A stretch of 64,000 bases of DNA from Bufo bufo. Taxonomy: Eukaryota; Chordata; Amphibia; Anura; Bufonidae. The stretch lies in contig NC_053393.1 of NCBI RefSeq assembly GCF_905171765.1, positions 62,527,371-62,591,370 on the forward strand. The letters are read 5' to 3'. Position 1 is the first letter of the stretch; each line of letters opens with the position of its first letter. The position numbers and the translations under genes were made by a program. Below are positions 54,043 to 64,000 of this stretch, one piece after another. The notes beneath the pieces are model-generated. The model ran no database searches and was not told where the DNA came from. It saw only the letters and a list, made by a program, of their open reading frames with translations.

Positions 54043-55588
54043 CAGTCGTGGCCAAAAGTTTTGAGAATTACATAAATATTGGAAATTGGAAAAGTTGCTT
54101 ACGTTTTTATAATAGCAATTTGCATATACTCCAGAATGTTATGAAGAGTGATCAGATGAATTGCATAGTCCTTCTTTGCCATGAAAATTAACTTAATCCC
54201 AAAAAAAACTTTCCACTGCATTTCATTCAAGGACCTGCTGAGATCATTTAAGTAATCGTCCTCTTAAACTCAGGTGAGAATGTTGACGAGCACAAGGCTG
54301 GAGATCATTATGTCAGGCTGATTGGGTTAAAATGGCAGACTTGACATGTTAAAAGGGGGGTGATGCTTGAAATCATTGTTCTTCCATTGTTAACCATGGT
54401 GACCTGCAAAGAAACGCGTGCAGCCATCATTGCGTTGCATAAAAATGGCTTCACAGGCAAGGATATTGTGGCTACTAAGATTGCACCTCAATCAACAATT
54501 TATAGGATCATCAAGAACTTCAAGGAAAGAGGTTCAATTCTTGTTAAGAAGGCTTCAGGGCGTCCAAGAAAGTCCAGCAAGCGCCAGGATCGTCTCCTAA
54601 AGAGGATTCAGCTGCGGGATCGGAGTGTCACCAGTGCAGAGCTTGCTCAGGAATGGCAGCAGGCAGGTGTGAGCGCATCTGCAGGCACAGTGAGGCGAAG
54701 ACTTTTGGAAGATGGCCTGGTGTCAAGAAGGGCAGCAAAGAAGCCACTTCTCTCCAAAAAAAACATCAGGGACAGATTGATCTTCTGCAGAAAGTATGGT
54801 GAATGGACTGCTGAGGACTGGGGCAAAGTCATATTCTCCGATGAAGCCTCTTTCCGATTGTTTGGGGCATCTGGAAAAAGGCTTGTCCGGAGAAGAAAAG
54901 GTGAGCGCTACCATCAGTCCTGTGTCATGCCAACAGTAAAGCATCCTGAGACCATTCATGTGTGGGGTTGCTTCTCATCCAAGGGAGTGGGCTCACTCAC
55001 AATTTTGCCCAAAAACACAGCCATGAATAAAGAACGGTACCAAAACACCATCCAACAGCAACTTCTTCCAACAATCCAACAACAGTTTGGTGAAGAACAA
55101 TGCATTTTCCAGCACGATGGAGCACCGTGCCATAAGGCAAAAGAGATAACTAAGTGGCTCGGGGACCAAAATGTTGACATTTTGGGTCCATGGCCTGGAA
55201 ACTCCCCAGATCTTAATCCCATTGAGAACTTGTGGTCAATCCTCAAGAGGCGGGTGGACAAACAAAAACTTACTAATTCTGACAAACTCCAAGAAGTGAT
55301 AATGAAAGAATGGGTTGCTATCAGTTAGGAATTGGCCCAGAAGTTGATTGAGAGCATGCCCAGTCGAATTGCAGAGTTCCTGAAAAAAAAGGGCCAACAC
55401 TGCAAATACTGACTCTTTGCATAAATGTCATGTAATTGTTGATAAAAGCCTTTGAAACGTATGAAGTGCGTGTAATTATATTTCACTACATCACAGAAAC
55501 AACTGAAACAAAGATCTAAAAGCAGTTTAGCAGCAAACTTTGTGAAAACTAATATTTGTGTCATTCTCAAAACTTTTGGCCACGACTG
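54043..55588 (+). mobile_element. Tc1-like transposon C (DD35E), near intact
   Basis: Ends CAGTCGTGGCCAAAAGTTTT...AAAACTTTTGGCCACGACTG with TA flanks (54041-54042, 55589-55590); 1546 bp. One transposase on the plus strand with a single premature stop near its end. Short terminal repeats (about 25 bp clear) in contrast to the long TIRs of the other Tc1 elements here. Confidence 0.95.
54396..55412 (+). pseudogene. Tc1 transposase (DD35E) with one late stop
   Basis: The Met at 54396 (MVTCKETRAAIIALH) fits the family start better than the in-frame Met at 54360. Helix-turn-helix pair, GRPRKSS hook, FSDEASFRLFG (first Asp), FQHDGAPCHKAK (second Asp) and NPIENLW (Glu) with 35 residues between. TAG at 55326-55328 (after WVAIS) probably replaces CAG. 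The frame then runs 27 more codons to TGA at 55410-55412, ending KGQHCKY. All catalytic residues are kept. Only the C-terminal tail is lost, so residual activity cannot be excluded. Confidence 0.93.
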
Positions 55589-55808
55589 TAGATATACAAG
55601 AAGAGCAGTGTGAGGACCAAAGATCAGCAACAGAATCTGGAATGCTGTTCCTAGGCAGTGCTCTTCTTCAATACCTACAGTCACTGGAGTTTACCTTCAG
55701 CAGGTTCTGTAAGGACACTGGGTCATAACAGTAGCCTTTTAATGCCTTGTTATGCCTATGCACAACCTCACCAGGTGACCACTCAAGTGATGTTTTGGGG
55801 GTTGACAT

Positions 55809-56364
55809 TAGAGATGAGCGAAGTTCTCTAAAATTCGATTCAGCTGCTTCGGCAATTTTACCCAAAAATTTGCTTTGTGACGAAATACTTTGTCACAAAG
55901 TACATTTCTTTGTAAATAGCGGCTGCAATAACAAAAATGGCGATTGCACCGCCCCCTGTCATTAAACTCCTCAGATGCCGCTTTAATCGTCGATCGCAGC
56001 ATCTGAGATCCATATTAAAGCATTTTGGTGTTTGCTAATTTAAAAAAAGATATATTTTACTTACCTCATCCATTTGAAAATGAAGAGGCCGCTGCAGCCA
56101 CCTTGCTTTAAGCACGCCGCATGATGACGCCATCACGACAGCCGGCGTGGTGACGTCATATGTCACCACGTATGAGATTTCGAGCAGGATCTTTAACCAA
56201 GATGGCCACGTCGGCCTCATCGCCTTCAAATGGATGCGGTATGTTTTTTTTTATTTTTAGGGTCATTTCAGGGAAAATCGTTTTGTTACCATGAAGCATG
56301 AGGAAAATTGTCTTTGTGGTGAAACAAATTTTTCCTTCGTGAACTTCGATTCACTCAACACTAG
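55809..56364. mobile_element. MITE of the 'agagatgagcgaag' family
   Basis: Left TAGAGATGAGCGAAG...ATTCGATTCAG and right CTTCGATTCACTCAACACTAGTA form imperfect inverted ends. The inner 'aatttgctttgtgacgaaat' has a mate near 56315. A central dyad ('cgtggtgacgtcatatgtca') lies near 56147. No coding capacity. Confidence 0.65.
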
Positions 56365-56644
56365 TAGACGTATAACTGCAAAAAAATCATTGGTAGGTAA
56401 GTCAATTATCATACTAGAGATTGGTAAATTCTACTCAAGAAGGGTACACTCTGTAAACTGTAGTCAGGTAACTGTAAGTAAGTAGAAAGAAAAGAGACAA
56501 GCAAAGTCGTGGACAATGAAAGCAGTTGGGTTGAAGAATAGGTCCAATAGTTTAGGAAACTTAAATAGATTTAAATAGTACTTTTATTGTACCCATAGAT
56601 ACCACAAGGACCTATGTCTAATTTTTCCAAAGCCATTGGACATA

Positions 56645-58225
56645 CAATGGATATAAAAAGTCTACACACCCCTGTTAAAATGTCAGGTTTGTGTGATGTA
56701 AAAAAAAAAAAAAGAGACAAAGATAAATCATTTCAGAACTTTTTCCACCTTTAATGTGACCTATAAACTATACAACTCAATTGAAAAAAACCTGAAATCT
56801 TTTAGGTAGAGGGAAGAAAAAATATAAAAATAAAATAATATGGTTGCAGAAGTGTGCACACCCTTAAATTAATACTTTGTTGAAGCACCTTTTGATTTTA
56901 TTACAGCACTCTTTTGGGGTATGAGTCTATCAGCATGGCACATTTTGACTTGGCAAGATTTGCCCACTCTTCTTTGGAAAAACACTCCAAATCTGTCAGA
57001 TTGCGAGGGCATCTCCTCTTCAGATCACCCCACAGATTTTCAATTTCAGATTCAGGTCTGGGCTCTGGCTTGGCCATTCCAAAACGTTAATCTTCTTCTG
57101 GTGAAGCCATTCCTTTGTTGATTTGGATGTATGCTTTCGGTCGTTGTCATGCTGAAAGATGAAGTTCCTCTTCATGTTCAGCTTTCTAGAAGAAGCCTCA
57201 AGGTTTTGTGCCAATATTGTCTGGTATTTGGAACTGTTCATAATTCCCTCTAGCTTAACTAAGGCTCCAGTTCCAGCTGAAGAAAAACAGCCCCTTGGCA
57301 TGATGCTGCCACCACCATGCTTCACTGTGTTTATGGTGTTCTTTTGGTTATGTGCAGTGTTGTTTTTGCACCAAACATATCTTTTAGAATTATGGCCAAA
57401 AAGTTCAACCTTGGTTTCATCAGACCATAACACCTTTTCCCACATGCTTTTGGGAGACTTCAGATGTGTTTTTGCAAAATGTAGCCTGGCTTGGATGGTT
57501 TTCTTTGTAAGAAAAGGCTTTCATCTTGCCACTCTACCCCATAGCCCACACATATGAAGAATTGTTGTCACATGTACCACACAGCCACTACTTGCCAGAT
57601 ATTCCTGCAGCTCCTTTAATGTTGCTGTAGGCCTCTTGGTAGCCTCCCAGACCAGTTTTCTTCTCGACTTTTCATCAATTTTGGAGGGACGTCCAGTTTT
57701 TGGTAATGTCACTGTTGTGCCATATTTTCTCCACTTAATGATGACTGTCTTCTCTGTGTTTCATGGTATATCTAATGCCTTGGAAATCCTTTTGTACCCT
57801 TCTCCTGACTGATACCTTTTAACAATGAAATCCCTCTGGTACTTTGGAAGCTCTCTGTGGACCATGGCTTTTGTTGTGGGATGCGACTAAGAAAATTTCA
57901 GGAAAGACCAACTAGAGCAGCTGAACTTTATTTGGGGTTAATCAGAGGCACTTATGATGGCAGGTGTGTGCTGACTCCTATTTAACATGAATTTGAATGT
58001 GATTGCTTACTTCTGAACACAGCTAATGCAACCACATTATTATTTTATTTTTATTTTTCTTCCCTCCACCTAAAAGATTTCAGTTTGTTTTCAATTAAGT
58101 TGTACAGTTTATAGGTCACATTAAAGGTGGAAAAAGTTCTGAAATTATTTATCTTTGTCTCATTTTTTTTACAGCAGAGAAACCTGACATTTTAACAGGG
58201 GTGGGTAGACTTTTTATATCCACTG
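56645..58225 (-). mobile_element. Tc1-like transposon D
   Basis: Ends CAATGGATATAAAAAGTCTA...TAGACTTTTTATATCCACTG with TA flanks (56643-56644, 58226-58227); 1581 bp. TIRs of about 200 bp. Decayed transposase on the minus strand. Confidence 0.94.
57018..57865 (-). pseudogene. Tc1 transposase of element D, broken
   Basis: Start MVHRELPKYQRDFIVKRY at 57865. One register continues through a stop near 57762 (Trp TGG to TGA), GRPSKIDEKSRRK, a second stop at 57521-57523 (probably an Arg codon to TGA), VLWSDETKVELFG (first Asp) and HDNDRKHTSKS (second Asp), to SPDLN near 57060. There a small insertion shifts the frame, so the Glu of NPIENLW is read out of register. HDNDRK differs from the usual HDNDPK. 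Confidence 0.9.
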
Positions 58226-58227
58226 TA

Positions 58228-59213
58228 TTTGTCAATCCAGCTGTATTCAATTCCCGAAGAAAGACGTTGTGTCATCCAAAATGTTGCGCTTTCAATAGCA
58301 GACTCCTGAATGTCATTCACAACTTTTAAGGGCAATTGGAGCACTTTGGATTTGTACTGAATTTATTTAGTCTTATTGAATCGTCCAACCGATTTGTCCA
58401 AATCCAAATCAAATTTTGATATTTAATGACATCTACTTCTACGTTTTTTTTTGCTTAATTCCTCTGACTAAGTGTCACCGTAGAGGTTCAATGTTAATCT
58501 CTGAGAACCTAGTGACAAAATAGATTAAGGTAGGAATTTATCATTCCCCCCACACCCGTTTTCTGGCATAAGCAAGTTGAAAACCCTGTGTGTGCAACTT
58601 TGTAAATGCCTCTGTGACAAATTTTTGTCACAAGTGGTGTTTCTACACAACCTCACTACTTTCCAAAAAGGGTTGTGGTGACGGCAGTGATGACGGGGGT
58701 GTCAACGGGCATATTTATCTTCATTCACACCAGTTATCTAGTTACCTACACCTGCTAGGAGGCTGCAAATTTCAGTCTGGTGCATTGGCCTGCCGAATGA
58801 TGTGCCAAGGCCTGTACCTCAGCATAAATAAGGTGAATCCGCCTGCTGTGCAGAGGGAGAAGACCAAGGAAGAGAACAGTTGATAAATGTGCCCTTATGT
58901 ATCTTTTCAAAAATGGCCAATCTAACCAAGGAGTTTTGACTTTTTCTCTTAACTCTGGTGGAAACAATTGTTTACAAAGCTTTTATCAAATTACTTGTTC
59001 ATCATAGTCTTCTTCATGCTCATCAGATTTTCCCAGTAGTAAAAATGTAATTCAATTACCATAAAGTAACACAGAATGAGCACCAATAAAGGGCACTGGA
59101 CTGGTGAACTATTCAGCTGAGCATGCCCCTCACAGATCTGATTGATATGTGTAATATCAATACCAGGCAAAGGCCATAGATAAGAGCTTGCGTTGTGGCA
59201 CATACACCAGTTA
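58228..59213. other. no gene recognised
   Basis: 58240-58300 ('cgaagaaagacgttgtg', 'atgttgcgctttcaatag') faintly resembles degenerate Penelope-type ends. The rest has only short frames without domains. Confidence 0.45.
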
Positions 59214-59407
59214 GGCCAAGTTCACACTTCAGTTATTTGGTCAGTTATTTCCATCAGTTATTGTTAGCCAAAACCAATAGACAAGCCTACTCAAGATAAG
59301 GTGTAATGGAAAGATCTGCACTTGTTCTGCGCTTTTAACCTGCACCTGGTTTTGGGTGACAATAATTGATGGAAAAAACTGACCAAATAGCTGAAGTATG
59401 AACTCCC
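59214..59407. mobile_element. short MITE
   Basis: 'aagttcacacttcagttatt' and 'tggtcagtt' at left pair with 'aactgacca' and 'aatagctgaagtatgaactc' at right; about 195 bp. Part of the same family occurs at 27690-27755 and 52500-52640. Confidence 0.7.
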
Positions 59408-60353
59408 TAAAAAGATAGCAAAAAAATCTCCATTAAATTCAATGACTGAAACGTAAGGCCGATTTGGGGACTTTTAAGCCCTTGGGTTCCATGAAAGCCC
59501 TTTGGCATCCTGAGGATGGCTTGGAGAGAGTTTCAGCAGAAATGCCATGTGCCTTGAACTGTGATACAGAGAAAGCTGCAACTGAAAGGAGCAATTGGAG
59601 CAATAAATGTGGAAATCTCTGGATCATGTGAGGTATGGGGCTGGTTCTAGCTCTGATATCAAGAGATTGTCCTGTACTATTAGTTGTCTGATTTTCATTT
59701 TTTTTTACATTAATCATGGGATAACCTCTTTAAACATATAAAAAAAGTCAAGGACATAGTAAATTTCAAAAGATCTAATGGACAAAAAAAGGCAAGAAAT
59801 TATTATTATTATTTTTTTTACTGTCATCAGGGGTTCAAAAACATACTTCCCACTAAATGATTCCAACTGTAATGGCATCAACTTTTTTTTTCTTTTCTTG
59901 AATAAAGCTTCTTGAGCCTCATCATGAGAGTGATACTAATGCAGGGCGGGTCATGGAACAGTTTTACCTTTAATCCCTTGTGGTTGTCCTTTTTATCATT
60001 TTGATGCAAGTCGACTTTTTCTGTCTTTCATGTAGTTTTACATGAATATTTATACAAAAAGTACAATCTCTCTAAAGCCATAGTCTTAATGAATGGTCTT
60101 AAACATTCATCTGGCTTCTCTTAAAAAAGGATAATCAAGATGATACTAACCTTTGCCACTGACCATGACAGAAAGAAAAGCTTATCTTTTATCCACGCTG
60201 ACAATTTTTCCATAAATATTCTAGAAGAATGAAGAATAATTGAAACTAAGAGCTTGAAACAGTGCACATTTCTTGGGGGAGTGAAGGGAAGTGAAAGTTA
60301 TAGGATCTGTTTTTGATAGAATAAGGAATAAGAGAAATTCTATTTCTCTTAAA
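59408..60353. other. no recognisable gene or repeat
   Basis: AT-rich. The minus frame 59717-59439 shows no domain. Nothing else supported. Confidence 0.5.
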
Positions 60354-60825
60354 GGAGTTGCCCAGCCATTACAATTTATAAAAAGTTTCCGAATGGTGTA
60401 AAATTATAATAGTCATTAAATTATAATAGTCAAACATACTATAATCCGCTGCAGCATCCACTCTGAATATATCTTGTGTCCTGCCAGTCTCTACTTCCTG
60501 CTCCCTCTTGACACACAGGAAATGACTGAACAGCCAATCACTAGCTGAAACAGGTGTCTGTTGTGATCAATGTTTGTCTGACCGGCCATTTATTGTGCAT
60601 CAAGATGGAGCAGGAAGTAGAAACTAAATTTAAACTACTGTATTTTTGGTCAGTTTGTCAGTTGCAACTAGGCCATGTGATCAATGCACGGTGACGTCAC
60701 TGGCCTAGGTAGAGGCCGGAGCGCTCACGGAGCGCTAGGCCTCTTCTAACATCTGATCGTGGGGGTCCTGAGAGTCGGACTCCTGACAATCTTATATTGA
60801 TAACCTATTGATTACCCCTTTAATA
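60354..60825. repeat. copy of the 'gatgacctatcc' repeat family
   Basis: Left 'aaaggagttgcccagcc' and right 'attacccctttaa' are imperfect inverted ends. 'gatcgtgggggtcctgagag' and 'tcggactcctgac' correspond to 'gcgggggtccgactcccggg' in the copy at 62018. Confidence 0.5.
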
Positions 60826-60918
60826 CAGATTTCGACAGAACATATGTCAGATTCCACATAAATCAAACAGAGGGCACATGAATATGCCTCCTCATACTGA
60901 TATCTTTTGTGTGACTTA

Positions 60919-61242
60919 GGGCTCATAGATACGGCTGTTGCCCGTATTGCGGCCGGCAAACAGTCACTTGAATGAGTCCACAATCCAGAAGATCCGTGCA
61001 GAACGGAGGCACGGAACCCCACAGAAGCCCTACCAATGTTTCTGTCCGTGCCTCCACACCACAAAAAAAAAGTAGTGAATGCACTACTTTTTTTGTGGTG
61101 AGGACGGACCACTGAGCCATGCAAGTTGAATGAGTCTGGATCCATCTGCGGAATCCCCAGGGATGTTGCCTGTGCATTGGGGACCGCAAATTGCGGTCCC
61201 CAATGCACGGAACGGCCTATCAACGGGCATGTGCATGAGCCC
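60919..61242. mobile_element. PIF/Harbinger-like MITE with perfect TTA duplication
   Basis: GGGCTCATAGATACGGCTGT...ACGGGCATGTGCATGAGCCC, flanked by TTA at 60916-60918 and 61243-61245; 324 bp. Internal palindrome 'attggggaccgcaa' against 'ttgcggtccccaat' near 61175-61203, and 'aaaaaaagtagtgaatgcac' with 'tacttttttt' near 61075. Confidence 0.8.
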
Positions 61243-61311
61243 TTATCCAGCATTGTGTTGTACTGTCGTTTCTGAAAGTTGTGAACAGAGCCATAAGCAG
61301 TTTTCTAACAG

Positions 61312-61313
<2 letters not shown>

Positions 61314-61343
<30 letters not shown>

Positions 61344-61345
61344 TA
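61314..61345. repeat. (AAT)n microsatellite
   Basis: About ten uninterrupted 'aat' units. Confidence 0.9.
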
Positions 61346-62017
61346 AAAAATAACATTTACAATAATATAAAATGAATTTTTAACAGAATATTTCTGTGTA
61401 CAATTAGATTTCAGCTTACAAAATGTAGGATCATCCGCCATAAAGATGTCTCCACTCCTAATTTTCCACAAATTTGGTTACGAACATCAATTTCTCATAA
61501 CACAAATTCATTACACTATTGAGACACACTTGCAGAACCGTGGACAAGCTGCAATTCACATCACAGCCACTGTGTGCCCACACATAGACACATATAGTAA
61601 AGGCAGCACCCAAGAGAGAACTGCGAAACCATTTTTGTTTTCAAAGCTGATCACGTTGCACTACACATCTCGGGGTATGTTGAGCCAAAAGGAAAGCAAA
61701 TGAACGACGCTTATCCCTAGAAATAAAACCTATTATTATATTACAGTTAATGTGTTCCATAATCTTTTGAAATGCATTTGCCAAAACCCCAGACTAAAAA
61801 ATACAAGGGATTTATTTGCTTCATTTCACATTTATGGGATCACACCTGCTAAACGTTACTCATTGTAAAGACATTAGGTCTTTTGTCAAGTGTGTTAAAA
61901 TATTTGAATTTTTTTCAATGTATATCCTGCTACTATTGAGAAAAAAAAGTGTCCACTGAATACTTATATTGTTCTCCTTCTCAAAAGTGAATTTTCTTTT
62001 TGCCATAAATGTCTTAA
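61346..62017. other. no recognisable gene or repeat
   Basis: AT-rich; no tandem or terminal repeats and no frame with recognisable motifs. Confidence 0.5.
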
Positions 62018-62395
62018 AGGGGTTATCCGCAAAATAAGACTGATGACCTATCCTCGGGATAGGTCATCAATATCAGATTGGCGGGGGTCCGACTCCCGGG
62101 ATCCCCTTTTAATCAGCAGTTAGAAGAGGCAGGGTGCTCCATAAGTGCCGCAACGTCTTCCTAGCACATGTGACAACACCGTACATCGGTCACATGACCT
62201 AGTTTCAGCTCAGCTCCATTGATGAATGGGGCTGAGCTGCAATACCAAGCACAGCCACTATACAATGTATGGCACTGTGCTTGGTAAGCGCCGTGGCTCC
62301 CTGAAACAGCTGATCTGCTAAACTTGTAACCCTGCCGATGTAATAAAGATGACCTATCCTGAGGATAGGTCATCATTATCATTTCCTGGATAACT
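62018..62395. mobile_element. 'gatgacctatcc' repeat, complete copy
   Basis: 'aaaggggttatccgcaaaat' at left and 'atttcctggataactcac' at right form imperfect inverted ends. The subterminal 'gatgacctatcctcgggata' is repeated at right as 'gatgacctatcctgaggata', each itself a dyad. Noncoding. Confidence 0.65.
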
Positions 62396-62692
62396 CACTG
62401 TCCCATAACTTGTAGACGGTATATTAGATCATACAGAGGTAATGAAGACCAACAGGTATGGAAAGTATCATATTAAGTCTATTCAGCCGAAGCCTCCGCT
62501 TCTGGTTGCGGTCTTGCATCATTGGCGCATCCATAGTTTGGATCAGCTAATAATGAATTACTGTTTACGGGGGCCTTTATAATCATGCCCACAGTAGTAA
62601 TAACCTTACAGTAGGTACCAAAGACCAACCCATATGGAAGTTTCACTGGACCTCAGAGGTTCTTCCATGAGTAAAAGAGATTTTGCCCCTTA

Positions 62693-63649
62693 GGCCTCTT
62701 TCACGCGGGCGTCATGTTTTTTTGCCCGGATAAGATGCGGGTGCGTTGCGGGAAAATGCGTGATTTTTTCACGTGAGTGCAAAACATTGTAATGCGTTTT
62801 GCACTCGCATGATAAAAATCGGCATGTTTGGTACCCAAACCCGAACTTTTTCACAGAAGTTCAGGTTTGGGTTAGGTGTCCTGTAGATTTTATTATTTTC
62901 CCTTATAACATGGTTATAAGGGAAAATAATAGCATTCTTAATACAGAATGCTTAGTAAAATAGGGCTGGAGGGGTTAAAAATAATATATATATAATTTAA
63001 CTCACCTTAATCCACTTGATCGCGCAGCCGGTATCTCTTCTGTCTTCTTCTTTGCTGTGCACAGGAATAGGACCTTTGATGATGTCACTGTGCTCATCAC
63101 ATGGTCCAATCACATGGTTCATCACCATGATGAGGGACCATGTGATTGGATCATATGATGTGACGTCACCACAGGTCCTTAGCCGGCAGCTCAACATTAC
63201 AGAAGAAGACAGAGATCCGCAACTACTCGATCAAGTGGACTCGGTGAGTTAATTTTTTTTTATTTTTAACCCCTCCATCACTATTTTACTTTGCATTCTG
63301 TATTCAGAATGCTATCATTTTCCCTTATAACCATGTTATAAGGGAAAATATTACAGATCGGGTCCCCAGCCCGATCGTCACCTAGCAACTATGTGTGAAA
63401 ATCGCACCGCATCCGCACTTGCTTGCGATTTTCACGTGGCCCCATTCACTTCTATGGGGCCTGCGTTGCATGAAAAACGCAGAATATAGAGCTTGCTGCG
63501 ATTTTCACGCAACGCACAAGTGATGCGTGAAAATCACCGCTCATGTGCACAGCCCCATAGAAATGAATGGGTCCGGATTCAGTGCGGGTGCAATGCGTTC
63601 AACTCACGCATTGCACCCGCGCGGAATACTCGCCCGTGTGAAAGGGGCC
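62693..63649. mobile_element. PIF/Harbinger-like MITE, complete, with TTA duplication
   Basis: GGCCTCTTTCACGCGGGCG...CGCCCGTGTGAAAGGGGCC flanked by TTA (62690-62692, 63650-63652); 957 bp. Mirror-image interior: 'attattttcccttataacat' (62890) and its inverse near 63320, and 'cacatggtccaatcacatgg' (63098) against 'ccatgtgattggatcatatg' (63138). Reference copy for the truncated one at 36723. Confidence 0.8.
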
Positions 63650-63661
63650 TTAAAGCTAGAT

Positions 63662-64000
63662 ATTTTAACTGATGACCTATCTTCTGGATAGCTCATCAGT
63701 ATCTGACTGGTGATCTGACACCCGGGACCCTTGCCAGTCAGCTGTTTGAGAAGTCATCGGCACTCCCTTGTACCGCGGCCATCTCCAGCTTTTCCTAGGT
63801 CGTCCAACATCACATTCATCGGTCAAATGGCCTATGGGACAGCTGAGCCCCAAGCAGGAAGCCCAAAGCCCCAAGCATACCAAGCACAGCTGCTATACAA
63901 TGAATAAGGCTCTGCTTGATGAGCAAAGAGAAGACTGCGAGCATCGGTGCCTTCTTAAACAGCCGATCAACGGGGATCCTAGGTGTCAGACCCCCCACCG
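63662..64000. repeat. 'gatgacctatcc' repeat, runs off the window
   Basis: Left 'gatgacctatcttctggata' and distal 'gtgtcagaccccccaccg' match the two ends of the family. The right end is beyond 64000. Confidence 0.55.

Overview
The window reads as nuclear DNA of an amphibian, most likely an anuran (frog or toad). This is inferred from the repeat mix: chromodomain Ty3/gypsy elements, several Tc1/mariner lineages, a GIY-YIG Penelope-like element, an L1/Tx1-type LINE, CR1/L2-like LINE ends, piggyBac, hAT and many PIF/Harbinger-like MITEs with terminal repeats of the 'ggcctcatgcacacg' and 'ggctactttcacac' kind. I see no host protein-coding gene, rRNA gene or functional tRNA gene. It is a stretch of intergenic or intronic DNA built almost entirely from nested transposons.

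Layout. 0-4.7 kb: 3' part of a decayed chromovirus whose RT is split by a 948-bp non-autonomous piggyBac element at TTAA. 4.75-8.2 kb: a Tc1 element with long TIRs, itself split by a 5'-truncated Penelope-like element that carries an open GIY-YIG reading frame and, downstream on the same strand, a hammerhead ribozyme. 9.0-11.0 kb: three MITE copies, one inside another. 11.3-13.0 kb: a near-intact Tc1 in a (TA)n tract. 13.1-18.4 kb: a complete, very young chromovirus (458-bp LTRs with two differences by eye, 5-bp target duplication) whose single gag-pol frame has one in-frame stop. 19.6-23.3 kb: a hAT-like element with an 8-bp target duplication, loaded with minisatellites and a 1.46-kb foldback flanked by two inverted tRNA-derived SINEs. 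24.7-27.5 kb: gypsy, mariner (internally palindromic) and CR1/L2 fragments. 28.6-30.5 kb: an unrecognised coding-like mobile sequence with its own TATA/CCAAT promoter on the minus strand, and a decayed relative at 23.3-24.4 kb. 31.7-35.2 kb: a piggyBac with decayed transposase nested in a MITE. 35.2-37.4 kb: another gypsy remnant cut by a MITE. 37.6-43.2 kb: MITEs, a possible solo LTR, a CR1/L2 3' end, a minisatellite, then about 1.2 kb of apparently unique sequence. 43.2-50.8 kb: a three-level nest (Tc1 > L1/Tx1 LINE with 5' inversion > DD37E Tc1). 51-64 kb: MITEs, a SINE with a hairpin head, two more Tc1 elements, and AT-rich unique sequence.

The genes here do not work together as a pathway. 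What they show is the order of insertion: each nest gives relative ages. Every transposase or polymerase frame is truncated or carries at least one stop or frameshift. The closest to intact are the chromovirus gag-pol (one stop), the Tc1 transposases at 11.6-12.6 kb and 54.4-55.4 kb (one stop each) and the Penelope C-terminal frame (no stop, but 5'-truncated). Boundaries of TIRs, LTRs and target duplications were read directly; superfamily names rest on recognised motifs and target-site rules; no database search was possible.
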